From contig NZ_CP047349.1 of the NCBI RefSeq assembly GCF_011045835.1, forward strand, positions 2,604,001 to 2,668,000: 64,000 bases of DNA, given 5' to 3'. Shown in pieces: positions 32,260 through 39,861 of the stretch (position 1 is the stretch's first letter; every line of letters begins with the position of its first letter). This stretch comes from Proteus terrae subsp. cibarius (GTDB lineage: Bacteria; Pseudomonadota; Gammaproteobacteria; Enterobacterales; Enterobacteriaceae). The position numbers and the translations under genes were made by a program. The notes beneath the pieces are model-generated. The model worked only from the letters and a program-made list of their open reading frames with translations, was not told the origin of the DNA and made no database searches.

Positions 32260-32622
32260 ATGCGTTTTAAACTGTTAAAAGTTGCCGCCTTATCTTTAGT
32301 CGTAATGACTTCAGGTTGCTCTATGTTCGAGAGACTGGTTTATCACCCAGATATCAATCAGGGAAATTATTTAACGCCAGCCGAAGTCGCAAAAGTTCAG
32401 CAAGGAATGACACAGCAGCAAGTCCAATTTGCCCTTGGTACGCCAATGCTTAAAGATCCTTTCGGAAGCCAGACTTGGTATTATGTTTTCCGTGAAGAGC
32501 CTGGTCATCAAAAAGTACGTCAAGAGACTCTCACTCTGACTTTTGATAGCAATGGCATACTGACTAAGATTGATAAACAAGGCAATATGCCTAGCTTCTC
32601 AGCACCTGAAACAAAATCGTAA
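32260..32622 (+). CDS. bamE: Outer membrane assembly lipoprotein BamE
   Basis: BamE (SmpA) is a lipoprotein of the beta-barrel assembly complex. The 120-aa precursor has a lipobox ending TSGC with the lipid-bearing Cys20. The SmpA/OmlA fold shows [17 protein letters not shown] and [19 protein letters not shown]. It lies between recN and the rnfH/ratA genes, as in E. coli. Confidence 0.97.
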   Translation: MRFKLLKVAALSLVVMTSGCSMFERLVYHPDINQGNYLTPAEVAKVQQGMTQQQVQFALGTPMLKDPFGSQTWYYVFREEPGHQKVRQETLTLTFDSNGILTKIDKQGNMPSFSAPETKS

Positions 32623-32678
32623 TGCGATTGCAGTGCTAAAAAAACTTAGTTTTGTATAAGATTGGCAAAAACGAATTG

Positions 32679-32709
32679 CACCCCATACGTTAAATTTGAC
32701 GTTGGGGTG
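32679..32709 (+). terminator. Terminator of bamE
   Basis: CACCCCA...ACGT pairs with ACGT-TGGGGTG (32679-32690 with 32699-32709, one bulge). The stem is followed by TGTGTTTTTAT, 57 nt past the bamE stop. Confidence 0.75.
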
Positions 32710-32828
32710 TGTTTTTATAAGGAGAAAATGCTTTATAACAGTGTTGTCTTTCTTGTATCTGTCTGTAATCAAATGGCCTATCAATGCAGTATATAAAACT
32801 CCCACCTATTAGGCAGAAAAGTATAATA

Positions 32829-33122
32829 TCAATCCGCTTTTTGTCGTGCTTTTTCAGCGCGTTTACGACGCATTTCTTTAGGATCAGCAATTAAAGGTCG
32901 ATAAATTTCAATTCTATCGCCATCTCGCACATTATCGCTTAATTTTGTTGGCCGACTATAAATACCTACTTTATTTTTAGTCAAATCAATATCACTACAA
33001 ATTGTTAAGATATTTGAAGCAATAATAGCTTGTTCAACCGTGTCCCCTAACGTTAGTTCAACAGGGATAAGATACTGCTTATCGGGCAACGCATAGGTTA
33101 CCTCTACCCATATTTTAGTCAC
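32829..33122 (-). CDS. rnfH: RnfH-family ubiquitin-fold protein
   Basis: This 97-aa protein of the RnfH (formerly RatB) family has a beta-grasp fold with [20 protein letters not shown] at the start and [26 protein letters not shown] at the end. The precise role is unknown. It overlaps the end of ratA by 8 nt, so the two are co-translated, as in E. coli. Confidence 0.93.
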   Translation of the reverse strand: MTKIWVEVTYALPDKQYLIPVELTLGDTVEQAIIASNILTICSDIDLTKNKVGIYSRPTKLSDNVRDGDRIEIYRPLIADPKEMRRKRAEKARQKAD

Positions 33123-33549
33123 GATAGATCTCTTTCGCTCTGTGAGTAAATGCTTGAACCATATTGTTCGTTAAATCTTTAAAAATACGGCCAAAAGCTA
33201 ACTCAATTAATTTATTAGTGAACTCAAAGTCTAGCTGAAATTCTATTTTACACGCATTATCATCAAGTGCGGTAAACACCCATCCCCCTGTTAATTTACG
33301 AAAGGGGCCATCAACAAGACGCATATCAACACGCTCATTAGTCTTTAAAAAGTTATGGGTAGTAAATGTTTTACTAATTCCCGCTTTAGAGACATTTATT
33401 GATGCAATCATTTCTTCTGGTGTGCTTTTGATCAGTTTACTTCCAACGCATCCTGGTAGAAAATCAGGATAAGTAAGAACATCATTAACCAGTTTAAACA
33501 TTTGCTCTGTGCTAAAAGGGACAAGAGCAGATCGACTAATCTGAGGCAT
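33115..33549 (-). CDS. ratA: RatA / coenzyme Q-binding START-domain protein
   Basis: This 144-aa START-like protein begins [18 protein letters not shown] and has [14 protein letters not shown] and [16 protein letters not shown]. In E. coli it was described as a ribosome-association inhibitor; homologues such as Coq10 bind ubiquinone. It is divergent from smpB. Confidence 0.93.
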   Translation of the reverse strand: MPQISRSALVPFSTEQMFKLVNDVLTYPDFLPGCVGSKLIKSTPEEMIASINVSKAGISKTFTTHNFLKTNERVDMRLVDGPFRKLTGGWVFTALDDNACKIEFQLDFEFTNKLIELAFGRIFKDLTNNMVQAFTHRAKEIYRD

Positions 33550-33705
33550 AGTTATTCCTGTACGACAACACTGTGTGTGATCATATCATTGAACAGTGAC
33601 TAATTAAAAATCTAATGGAATATAGCTTAAGTTTTATGCAATTGAAAAGAAAACAGTCGGTTAAATGATTTCTTTCTATTGCTCATACAGTATAATGTGG
33701 ACATT

Positions 33706-34188
33706 ATGACAAAGAAAAAATCACACAAACCTGGTTCCGCGACCATTGCGTTAAACAAACGTGCTCGCCATGAATATTTCATCGAAGATGAGATAGAAGC
33801 GGGCTTGGCGCTTCAAGGCTGGGAAGTTAAATCACTGCGTGCAGGAAAAGCCAACATCAGTGATAGCTACGTTGTCATGCGTGATGGCGAAGCTTATCTT
33901 TTTGGTGCAACTATTACCCCTTTAAATGTTGCATCAACTCATGTGGTTTGTGATCCGACACGCACCCGTAAATTATTATTAAAACAACGTGAACTTGATA
34001 ATCTTTATGGTCAAATCAACCGTGATGGTTATACCGTTGTTGCTCTTTCCCTTTATTGGAAAAACGCTTGGTGCAAAATCAAAATTGGCGTTGCAAAGGG
34101 TAAGAAAGATCACGATAAACGCGATACCATTAAAGATCGTGAGTGGAAATTAGACAAAGCACGTATTATGAAAAATGCCAATCGCTAA
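33706..34188 (+). CDS. smpB: SsrA-binding protein SmpB
   Basis: SmpB binds tmRNA and guides it to stalled ribosomes. The 160-aa product begins [24 protein letters not shown]. An OB fold includes [24 protein letters not shown], and a basic tail ends [13 protein letters not shown]. The ATG at 33706 matches E. coli; the upstream frame is rejected. A TATAAT at 33691-33696 lies unusually close to the start codon. ssrA follows 59 nt downstream. Confidence 0.98.
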   Translation: MTKKKSHKPGSATIALNKRARHEYFIEDEIEAGLALQGWEVKSLRAGKANISDSYVVMRDGEAYLFGATITPLNVASTHVVCDPTRTRKLLLKQRELDNLYGQINRDGYTVVALSLYWKNAWCKIKIGVAKGKKDHDKRDTIKDREWKLDKARIMKNANR

Positions 34189-34247
34189 ATTGCGTTAAGT
34201 ACTAGCAATTACAAGTATTTTTCTGATATACTCGCTTTCAACAACTT

Positions 34248-34614
34248 GGGGCTGATTCTGGATTCGACGGGATTTGCGAAACCCAAGGTGCATGCCGAGG
34301 GGCGGTTGGCCTCGTAAAAAGCCGCAAAAAAATAGTCGCAAACGACGAAAACAAACTAGCACTAGCAGCTTAATAACCTGCTTAGCGCCCTCTCTCCCTA
34401 GCTTCCGCTCTTAAGACGGGGATCAAGAGAGGTCAAACCCAAAAGAGATCGCGTGGATGCCTAGCTTGGGGTTGAAGCGTTAAATTTAATCAAGCTAGCT
34501 TATTCATGGCGTGTCTGTCCGCAGTGGGTAAGTGAAATTAAAGACTAGACTAAGCATGTAGTGCCGCGGATGTAGAAATTTCGGACGCGGGTTCAACTCC
34601 CGCCAGCTCCACCA
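34248..34614 (+). ncRNA. ssrA: tmRNA (SsrA)
   Basis: The 5' end GGGGCTGATTCTGGATTCG and the 3' end with the TTCAACTCCCGCC T-arm and CCA form the tRNA-like part. The coding part begins with the GCA resume codon at 34338 and reads ANDENKLALAA before two stop codons (34371-34376). Total length is 367 nt. It rescues stalled ribosomes with SmpB. The 3' end is a common integration site, and foreign-looking sequence follows. Confidence 0.97.
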
Positions 34615-34742
34615 AATTTGGTGGGTCAGTGATAGGACAACGGTTTCAAAAACAAGAAGTTAGCGAAATCGATAGGACTACACACTGACAACAAAAGGAC
34701 TATGAATGACACGCAAATGACACGCGGATCATTTAAAGTTTA

Positions 34743-34766
34743 AAAGGCTCACTTCGGTGGGCCTTT
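34743..34766 (+). terminator. Terminator downstream of ssrA
   Basis: A 9-bp stem AAGGCTCAC with GTGGGCCTT closed by a TTCG tetraloop precedes TTTAT. It lies 128 nt past tmRNA and just ahead of the orphan gene at 34792. Confidence 0.85.
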
Positions 34767-34791
34767 TTATTAAGATCGACAAGGGTGAAAA

Positions 34792-35145
34792 ATGAAAACG
34801 TCAGAATTAATTAAGAAGCTACAAGAAATAGATAAAACTGTACCTTTTGATGCTGACATTGTTACTGGTGATGACTGGCTCCCTTGTGGCGTTGAAAATG
34901 TTTACCACGCCCCACCCAATACATATATTCAATTTAACTCCTATGATGCCGACGAGATGTGGGGAGACCCACAAGAAAATAATAGACGTACATCTATTGT
35001 CGAGCTATCAGCACGAGTTAGCGAAATAAATAATATAGTAAAAATGATAGAGTCCAACCCTTCAATTACAGCCTGGGATATAATAAAAGAATTAAATTTC
35101 AGATCTAAACGAATGTCAGAAATGGCTAATTTATTGAAAAAATAA
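34792..35145 (+). CDS. Hypothetical protein next to ssrA
   Basis: I do not recognise this 117-aa protein. It has a good AAGGGTG site 5 nt before the ATG, no signal peptide or membrane helix, an acidic middle (DADEMWGDP) and a helical, charged C-terminus. Its place directly behind the tmRNA integration site and its low GC suggest phage or island cargo. A phage origin is inference only. Confidence 0.6.
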   Translation: MKTSELIKKLQEIDKTVPFDADIVTGDDWLPCGVENVYHAPPNTYIQFNSYDADEMWGDPQENNRRTSIVELSARVSEINNIVKMIESNPSITAWDIIKELNFRSKRMSEMANLLKK

Positions 35146-35213
35146 AGCAGTGCCAGTTATCGAATTATATATTCAATCAGTTATCAATTTCTGGTGTCTT
35201 ATTGGTGTTCTGA

Positions 35214-35602
35214 TTAACTCTTATCATACCCTTTAGTTTTTTTATACCTATTTTCAGCTTGAATAAGATACTCTTTAACTTTCCTTATTGTACTTTTTAT
35301 CTCATCATCTGAAAGATCACTCCCTAAACTATAACTACGAAAATCTTGAATTAAAAAAGGCAGTGCTATTTCTATAGTGGCGTTTCTTTTCTATATATTT
35401 TCTGTATATTTTCCATATACCAAATAAATATCCTTGCCTTATCCCCATATTTAATAATTTTATTTTCTCTATAGTTTTTTAGTACCAAAAGAAACTTTTC
35501 CATCTCACGCATTCTCACGTTATAAATGGATTGCTCTAGCATCTGTACACGAACGGAAATAAAACATCCGGGATGCAGTGAGCCCTTAACCCTGAAAAAC
35601 AA
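35214..35602 (-). pseudogene. Frame-broken hypothetical gene beside the CRISPR repeat
   Basis: On the minus strand a frame starting at a TTG (35602, AGGAGA site) or an ATG (35542) runs to a stop at 35372-35374. The -1 frame then continues as protein-like sequence (ALPFLIQDFRSYSLGSDLSDDE) and stops at 35214. The two halves together give about 125 residues of charged helical sequence that I cannot assign. The switch falls in the A-rich AGAAAAGAAAC near 35385. It may be a single-base frameshift or, less likely, a programmed slip. Confidence 0.45.
35556..35583 (-). repeat. Degenerate second CRISPR repeat
   Basis: Exactly 32 nt after the intact I-F repeat, GCTCACTGC begins. It matches 8 of the first 9 bases of the repeat, after which similarity fades. 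A small CATC/GATG hairpin lies where the repeat hairpin would be. The exact spacing equals the usual I-F spacer length. Confidence 0.35.
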
Positions 35603-35615
35603 TCTCTCCTCTATA

Positions 35616-35643
35616 TTTCTAAGCTGCCTATGTGGCAGTGAAC
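35616..35643 (-). CRISPR. Solitary type I-F CRISPR repeat
   Basis: On the minus strand this 28-nt unit has the I-F layout: GTTCACTGCC at the start, the Cas6f hairpin CTGCC-ACATA-GGCAG, and the 3' part CTTAGAAA, which is the standard I-F 5' handle. I remember the enterobacterial I-F repeat as differing at only one or two loop positions. No other intact copy and no cas gene is visible in the window. Upstream sequence (35644-35760) is AT-rich and could serve as leader or promoter. Confidence 0.75.
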
Positions 35644-35955
35644 AATAGTATTGTCATAGAAAAACAAGATACAGCAAGGTGTTAGCAACATTTAGCTATT
35701 TTTACCTTGCTTAAAACAGCAAAATGTAACCATCTGTTTTTGTTATCGTTTTTAAAGAACAAAATAAAAGGGTTAATTATTGAATATACTTAAGTCAAAA
35801 CCAAAGTTCAACGTTCCGGGTACTTTCACAAAAACCACCTACGCATTTTCTGCCATAAAATCTATTTAATGAAAAATCAAATCACATAGCGAACAATAAT
35901 AAAATTTTAAGAAGCAATAAATACGTCGTTTTTATATAAATACTTAAAATACAAA

Positions 35956-35979
35956 GGCCCTAGTTTTTACACTGGGGCC
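35956..35979 (-). terminator. Terminator of the phzF-like gene
   Basis: Arms 35956-35964 and 35971-35979 (one G-T pair) with a 6-nt loop are followed on the minus strand by TTTGTATTTT. It lies 38 nt past the stop. Confidence 0.75.
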
Positions 35980-36016
35980 TATTAGGAATAACTTGATATA
36001 AAATACCGCAAGTAAT

Positions 36017-36904
36017 TTAAAGAGTAATAATCTTCGAACCTATCATTGTCGCTTTTCCGCCCACTCTCACTCGACTAATCGTATTTTCCGTTGAATCAAT
36101 AATAACGTGAATAAGAGAGGAGCATTGCATTGCACGCCCTTGCTCTAATAGAAAATGTGTTTTATGAGGGAAAACATGCTTAACAAGATAACAACCTAAA
36201 GCGCCACTAGAGCTCCCAGTTGCAGACTCTTCATTAATACCATATAAAGGCGCAAAATTGCGACAATGAGCAGTAATTTCTTTATCTTGGCTAAGCTCGA
36301 AAACATGAAAACCGATAGTATTAAATTCACGACTTAGATTTGCTATTGCATCAAAATTAGGCTTTAGCATATCTAATTGCCCAAATTGTACGGGGATCAA
36401 AATATCGGGTAATCCCGTTGAAAATATTTCAATGGGTAAGCCGGTTTCTAAGATAACTTCGCGATTTATTCCCAGCGCAGTAGCCACATCGTCGACACTT
36501 GGAGCTTGTCGTGAAACGGGTAGTGATTGCTCCATAACAACATTTTCAGTATCAATCGCTACGCTTAAAATACCTGCTTTCGTTTTTTGTGTGTAATGGC
36601 CAGAAGCCAATAAGTTGAGTGAAGATAAAGTGAAAAAGACGGCTAATGTAGCATGACCACAGAAATCAACTTCTCCTTCAGGAGTGAAAAAATCAACCTT
36701 AAAATCAGTCTCTTCGCCTTGATAAACAAAGGCCGTTTCAGAAAAGCCGACTTCTTTAGCGATAGCAATTTTCTGTTCATCACTTAATAGAGGGGGATTA
36801 AGTACTACGCCAGCAGGATTACCACCTTTATTATTTCGAGTAAATGAGTTTATAAGGTGTACTTTGATCTCGTGCTCTACTGAGCGTATAACTTCATTTT
36901 GCAT
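36017..36904 (-). CDS. PhzF-family isomerase/epimerase-like protein
   Basis: This 295-aa cytoplasmic protein has the two-lobed diaminopimelate-epimerase-like fold. The catalytic Glu is in GFSETAFVYQ (near residue 53), FCGHATLAVF lies near 80, and EESATGSSSGALGCYLV is in the C-terminal lobe. Family members isomerise small metabolites; no phenazine genes are near, so the substrate is unknown. Confidence 0.88.
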   Translation of the reverse strand: MQNEVIRSVEHEIKVHLINSFTRNNKGGNPAGVVLNPPLLSDEQKIAIAKEVGFSETAFVYQGEETDFKVDFFTPEGEVDFCGHATLAVFFTLSSLNLLASGHYTQKTKAGILSVAIDTENVVMEQSLPVSRQAPSVDDVATALGINREVILETGLPIEIFSTGLPDILIPVQFGQLDMLKPNFDAIANLSREFNTIGFHVFELSQDKEITAHCRNFAPLYGINEESATGSSSGALGCYLVKHVFPHKTHFLLEQGRAMQCSSLIHVIIDSTENTISRVRVGGKATMIGSKIITL

Positions 36905-36994
36905 ATATTACTCGCATTGCTTCACATAGCATCAAGCCTGTGTGTAAAAATAAAATCTATCTTGTTTTTAAGTATTAAATAAAATATCCATTAA

Positions 36995-37573
36995 TTATGG
37001 ACAATCTTCCGACACGCTATCTAAACCTTGCTGTTTTTGTTCAAATATGACGTTTTTCTTATCGCCCTCTCGGATAATTTTTAAGATATAGATACTATCA
37101 AAATCACTACTTTTCCATTTAGGTATTAATTTAGGATCACCACCCTCTTGTTTCATGATATCTCGTGCCACTTTGACTAAATTATCGTGCTCCCATGCAA
37201 TAAAAATAACTGAATTCTCATATTGCTGACTGAGCAGATCTTCGCGTAATTCTTTTATCTCTTTAGCATGATATTGAAGATGGATAGGCAATGAAGTTTT
37301 AATGGCGATAGGAGAAATCGTTTGAAGTGAACGTAATGAATTACCTAATTTACTTTGTTTAGGTGCTGCTGCAAATAATGCATCAGGTTTGCCAAATTGA
37401 TTTATAAGCACATCGGGTAGTGCTAATGCTCTATTTAATCCTTTACAGGTCAACTGCCCACTATCATTATCAGGCTTTTCGCCATGTCTTATAAAGACAA
37501 GGGTTTGATCGGAATACGCCATATGACTAAATCCTAAAATAAATATGCTCAAAAATATAAATACACTGCGCAT
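36995..37573 (-). CDS. Exported histidine phosphatase-family protein
   Basis: This 192-aa protein has a signal peptide (about 1-21, SHMAYS). The phosphoglycerate-mutase-type motif FIRHGEKPDN carries the phospho-accepting His near residue 30, and a C-terminal WEHDNLVKVARD contains the second His. It probably acts in the periplasm on small phosphate esters. The substrate is unknown. Confidence 0.85.
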   Translation of the reverse strand: MRSVFIFLSIFILGFSHMAYSDQTLVFIRHGEKPDNDSGQLTCKGLNRALALPDVLINQFGKPDALFAAAPKQSKLGNSLRSLQTISPIAIKTSLPIHLQYHAKEIKELREDLLSQQYENSVIFIAWEHDNLVKVARDIMKQEGGDPKLIPKWKSSDFDSIYILKIIREGDKKNVIFEQKQQGLDSVSEDCP

Positions 37574-37995
37574 ACAGCGTTACCTTTAAGTCGATTGAGT
37601 CTAAGAAATATAGAGTGTTAAAACACATCTCACATTAACCATAAACTCACCTGTTTTAAGTCATCCAGTTTATCACAACCAAAAGTATTTCAGAGGTGAG
37701 CAAGTCTTAGATAACGTGCATTTAGCCATTCTTATAATCTCTTTACCTTTATTCTACCTTCTAAACATCTCAAAATTAATTAACAAATATTAAAACCGCT
37801 CAAACAATTGTTAACGGAAAATAAAGGATCTCTTTAATTTTTCATTACTTTAAGCTTAATTTTATAAAGTTGAATGAAACTTAAATACTAAGCACATTTA
37901 GATAAAAAAAGGGAGGAGATCTCTTTTTAACAATAAAAATAGTGTGTTAAAAATCAATGCAAGCCTTTTTATCTCCCTTTATTTAGTTTAATGAC
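37574..37995. other. Gap between the phosphatase and chemoreceptor genes
   Basis: I see no gene in these 422 bases. A GGGAGGAGATC at 37911-37921 can pair imperfectly with ATCTCCC at 37971-37977, followed by TTTATTTAG. This may be a hairpin but is weak. Confidence 0.35.
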
Positions 37996-38022
37996 TAAAG
38001 TTCTGTCACTGCTTACCGATAC
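37996..38022 (+). promoter_or_regulatory. Sigma-28 (FliA) promoter of the chemoreceptor gene
   Basis: TAAAGTTC, 11 nt, then ACCGATAC matches the flagellar consensus TAAAGTTT-N11-GCCGATAA at 13 of 16 positions with correct spacing. It lies about 58 bp before the ATG. Confidence 0.8.
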
Positions 38023-38080
38023 TGTTTGTTCTTCAATAAGTTACTAATACTTATTAATTATTATTTATCCAGGGTTAAGC

Positions 38081-39631
38081 ATGTTCTTTAAAAATTTTAA
38101 AATTCGTACAAAACTAACTATCGCATTTACAACGTTTGTGATGTTAATTATGTTGGGTTCCGGTTTCGCATTAATGGGTTTAAACAGTGCGAATCAAGAT
38201 ATTCATGATGTCGTTGATGATATCTATCCAGCCACAGTCAAAGCCAATTTACTGATTAATAATTTCAATGAATTTATTATATTCCAGCAACTCACTATGC
38301 TTGATGAGCAAGGAAGTTTAGCGGCTGAGCAAGAGAGCAAAAAAGCAGAGATCACCGCTAAAGTTGCACAATTGCTGAAAGAATTAGATGAAACCACACA
38401 CGATGCTGAGTCCAAAAAAATCTTAGCTGAGGTTTATGATATTCGTCAGCAATATATAACCTCTCAAAACTTTGTTGTGAAGGCATTTAATGAAAATAAC
38501 AGACACGCCGCAGTCAATGAACTGATCACGAAAACTTCCGCTATTCAGTTAAAGTATCGCGATAAAATATTAGAGTTTATTGAATTGCAAAATAAAAAGA
38601 TGAATGAGGCTGGCGACGCTGTTGAACATGATTTTATTGAAAAAAGGATATTTTTAGTATTATTAACCCTCGCCAGTATTATTATAGGCGGTATTTTAGG
38701 ATGGTTTATTACTAAAGGGATCACTCTCCCATTAGAGAAGGCAATCAACTTTGCAAAAGCCATTGCAAATGGTGATTTAACACAAGAAGTGAAGACTGAT
38801 TATCATGATGAAGCAGGGATATTATTACGAACCCTTGCAGAAATGAAAATGCACCTATTAGATGTTGTGCAAAATGTACAAAACGGTGCTGAAAATATTT
38901 CGTCAGCAGCAGAGCAAATTACTGCTGGTAGCCAAAACTTAGCGGCAAGAACAGAAGAACAAGCAACATCAGTAGAAGAAACAGCAAGCTCAATGGAGCA
39001 AATGACCTCAACTGTTAAAAACACCGCAGATCATACACATGATGCGATTAATGTCGCTGAAAAAACTGAAATCGCTGTGCACCATAATGGCGAAATGATG
39101 CTCCAGCTGACAGAAAAAATGAGAGCAATTAATAGCTCGTCATCTCAAATGACAGATATTATTAACTTAATTGATGCCATTGCATTCCAAACGAATATTC
39201 TTGCACTAAATGCTGCAGTTGAAGCCGCTAGAGCAGGTGAACACGGTAAAGGTTTCGCTGTTGTTGCTGGTGAAGTCAGATTACTGGCACAAAAAAGTGC
39301 AGACTCCGCTAATGATATACGCACTCTTATCGATAATTCATCGACTCAAACACAAGAAGGCATGGAATTAGTTGAGCAAGCTGGCTCACAAATCCAAAAA
39401 ATGATCACCGATGTTGAAGATATCAGCACATTATTACGAGAAATTGGGCAAGCAAGTAATGAGCAAAGCGATGGTATATCACAAATCAATAATGCTATAA
39501 GTCAGCTTGATTCAACAACGCAACAAAATGCAGGATTAGTAGAAGAATCTGTGGCTGCTGCGAATTCACTTAATGAACAAGCATTGAATCTAAATAAATT
39601 AGTAAATTACTTCCAAATCCATCGAGCCTGA
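38081..39631 (+). CDS. Methyl-accepting chemotaxis protein
   Basis: This 516-aa membrane receptor has TM1 (about 12-33), a periplasmic four-helix-bundle ligand domain (34-188), TM2 (about 190-212), a HAMP domain, and a long signalling coiled coil. The hairpin tip IAFQTNILALNAAVEAARAGEHGKGFAVVAGEVR is canonical. The C-terminus lacks an NWETF-type pentapeptide, so it is a low-abundance-type receptor. The ligand is unknown. Confidence 0.95.
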   Translation: MFFKNFKIRTKLTIAFTTFVMLIMLGSGFALMGLNSANQDIHDVVDDIYPATVKANLLINNFNEFIIFQQLTMLDEQGSLAAEQESKKAEITAKVAQLLKELDETTHDAESKKILAEVYDIRQQYITSQNFVVKAFNENNRHAAVNELITKTSAIQLKYRDKILEFIELQNKKMNEAGDAVEHDFIEKRIFLVLLTLASIIIGGILGWFITKGITLPLEKAINFAKAIANGDLTQEVKTDYHDEAGILLRTLAEMKMHLLDVVQNVQNGAENISSAAEQITAGSQNLAARTEEQATSVEETASSMEQMTSTVKNTADHTHDAINVAEKTEIAVHHNGEMMLQLTEKMRAINSSSSQMTDIINLIDAIAFQTNILALNAAVEAARAGEHGKGFAVVAGEVRLLAQKSADSANDIRTLIDNSSTQTQEGMELVEQAGSQIQKMITDVEDISTLLREIGQASNEQSDGISQINNAISQLDSTTQQNAGLVEESVAAANSLNEQALNLNKLVNYFQIHRA

Positions 39632-39655
39632 TCCAGGCATTCATTAAATGACGAT

Positions 39656-39689
39656 AAAGGTCACTCAACACTATATTTAAGTGACCTTT
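39656..39689 (+). terminator. Hairpin after the chemoreceptor gene
   Basis: Ten-bp arms AAAGGTCACT and its complement (39656-39665, 39680-39689) lie 25 nt past the stop. The T-tract is poor. Confidence 0.65.
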
Positions 39690-39774
39690 ACATCAACAAC
39701 GTTCTTAAGTAGCCAAAAAAATAATAGATCACCTCGAAAATGCATACTTATTAAACATAACTAGTATGTAAAAA

Positions 39775-39861
39775 TAGCCCTAGTCCGGCTAAGCTTAGTC
39801 TTTACCCCCTATTCGTACACACTAAAAAAGGAACCTAGCTCACACTTTGGTTCTTTTTTTT
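39775..39861 (+). ncRNA. Candidate small RNA with strong terminator
   Basis: This short block in the gap contains a GC-richer segment (AGCCCTAGTCCGGCTAAGC). It ends in a hairpin (AAGGAACC with GGTTCTTT, one G-U pair) followed by eight T (39853-39860). The chemoreceptor gene already has its own hairpin, so this second terminator suggests a separate transcript. No family match is claimed. Confidence 0.35.

Noticed and set aside
35214..35643. CRISPR-associated transposon or functional array
   Set aside because: No cas or tns genes and only one intact repeat in the window, so only an orphan repeat can be claimed.
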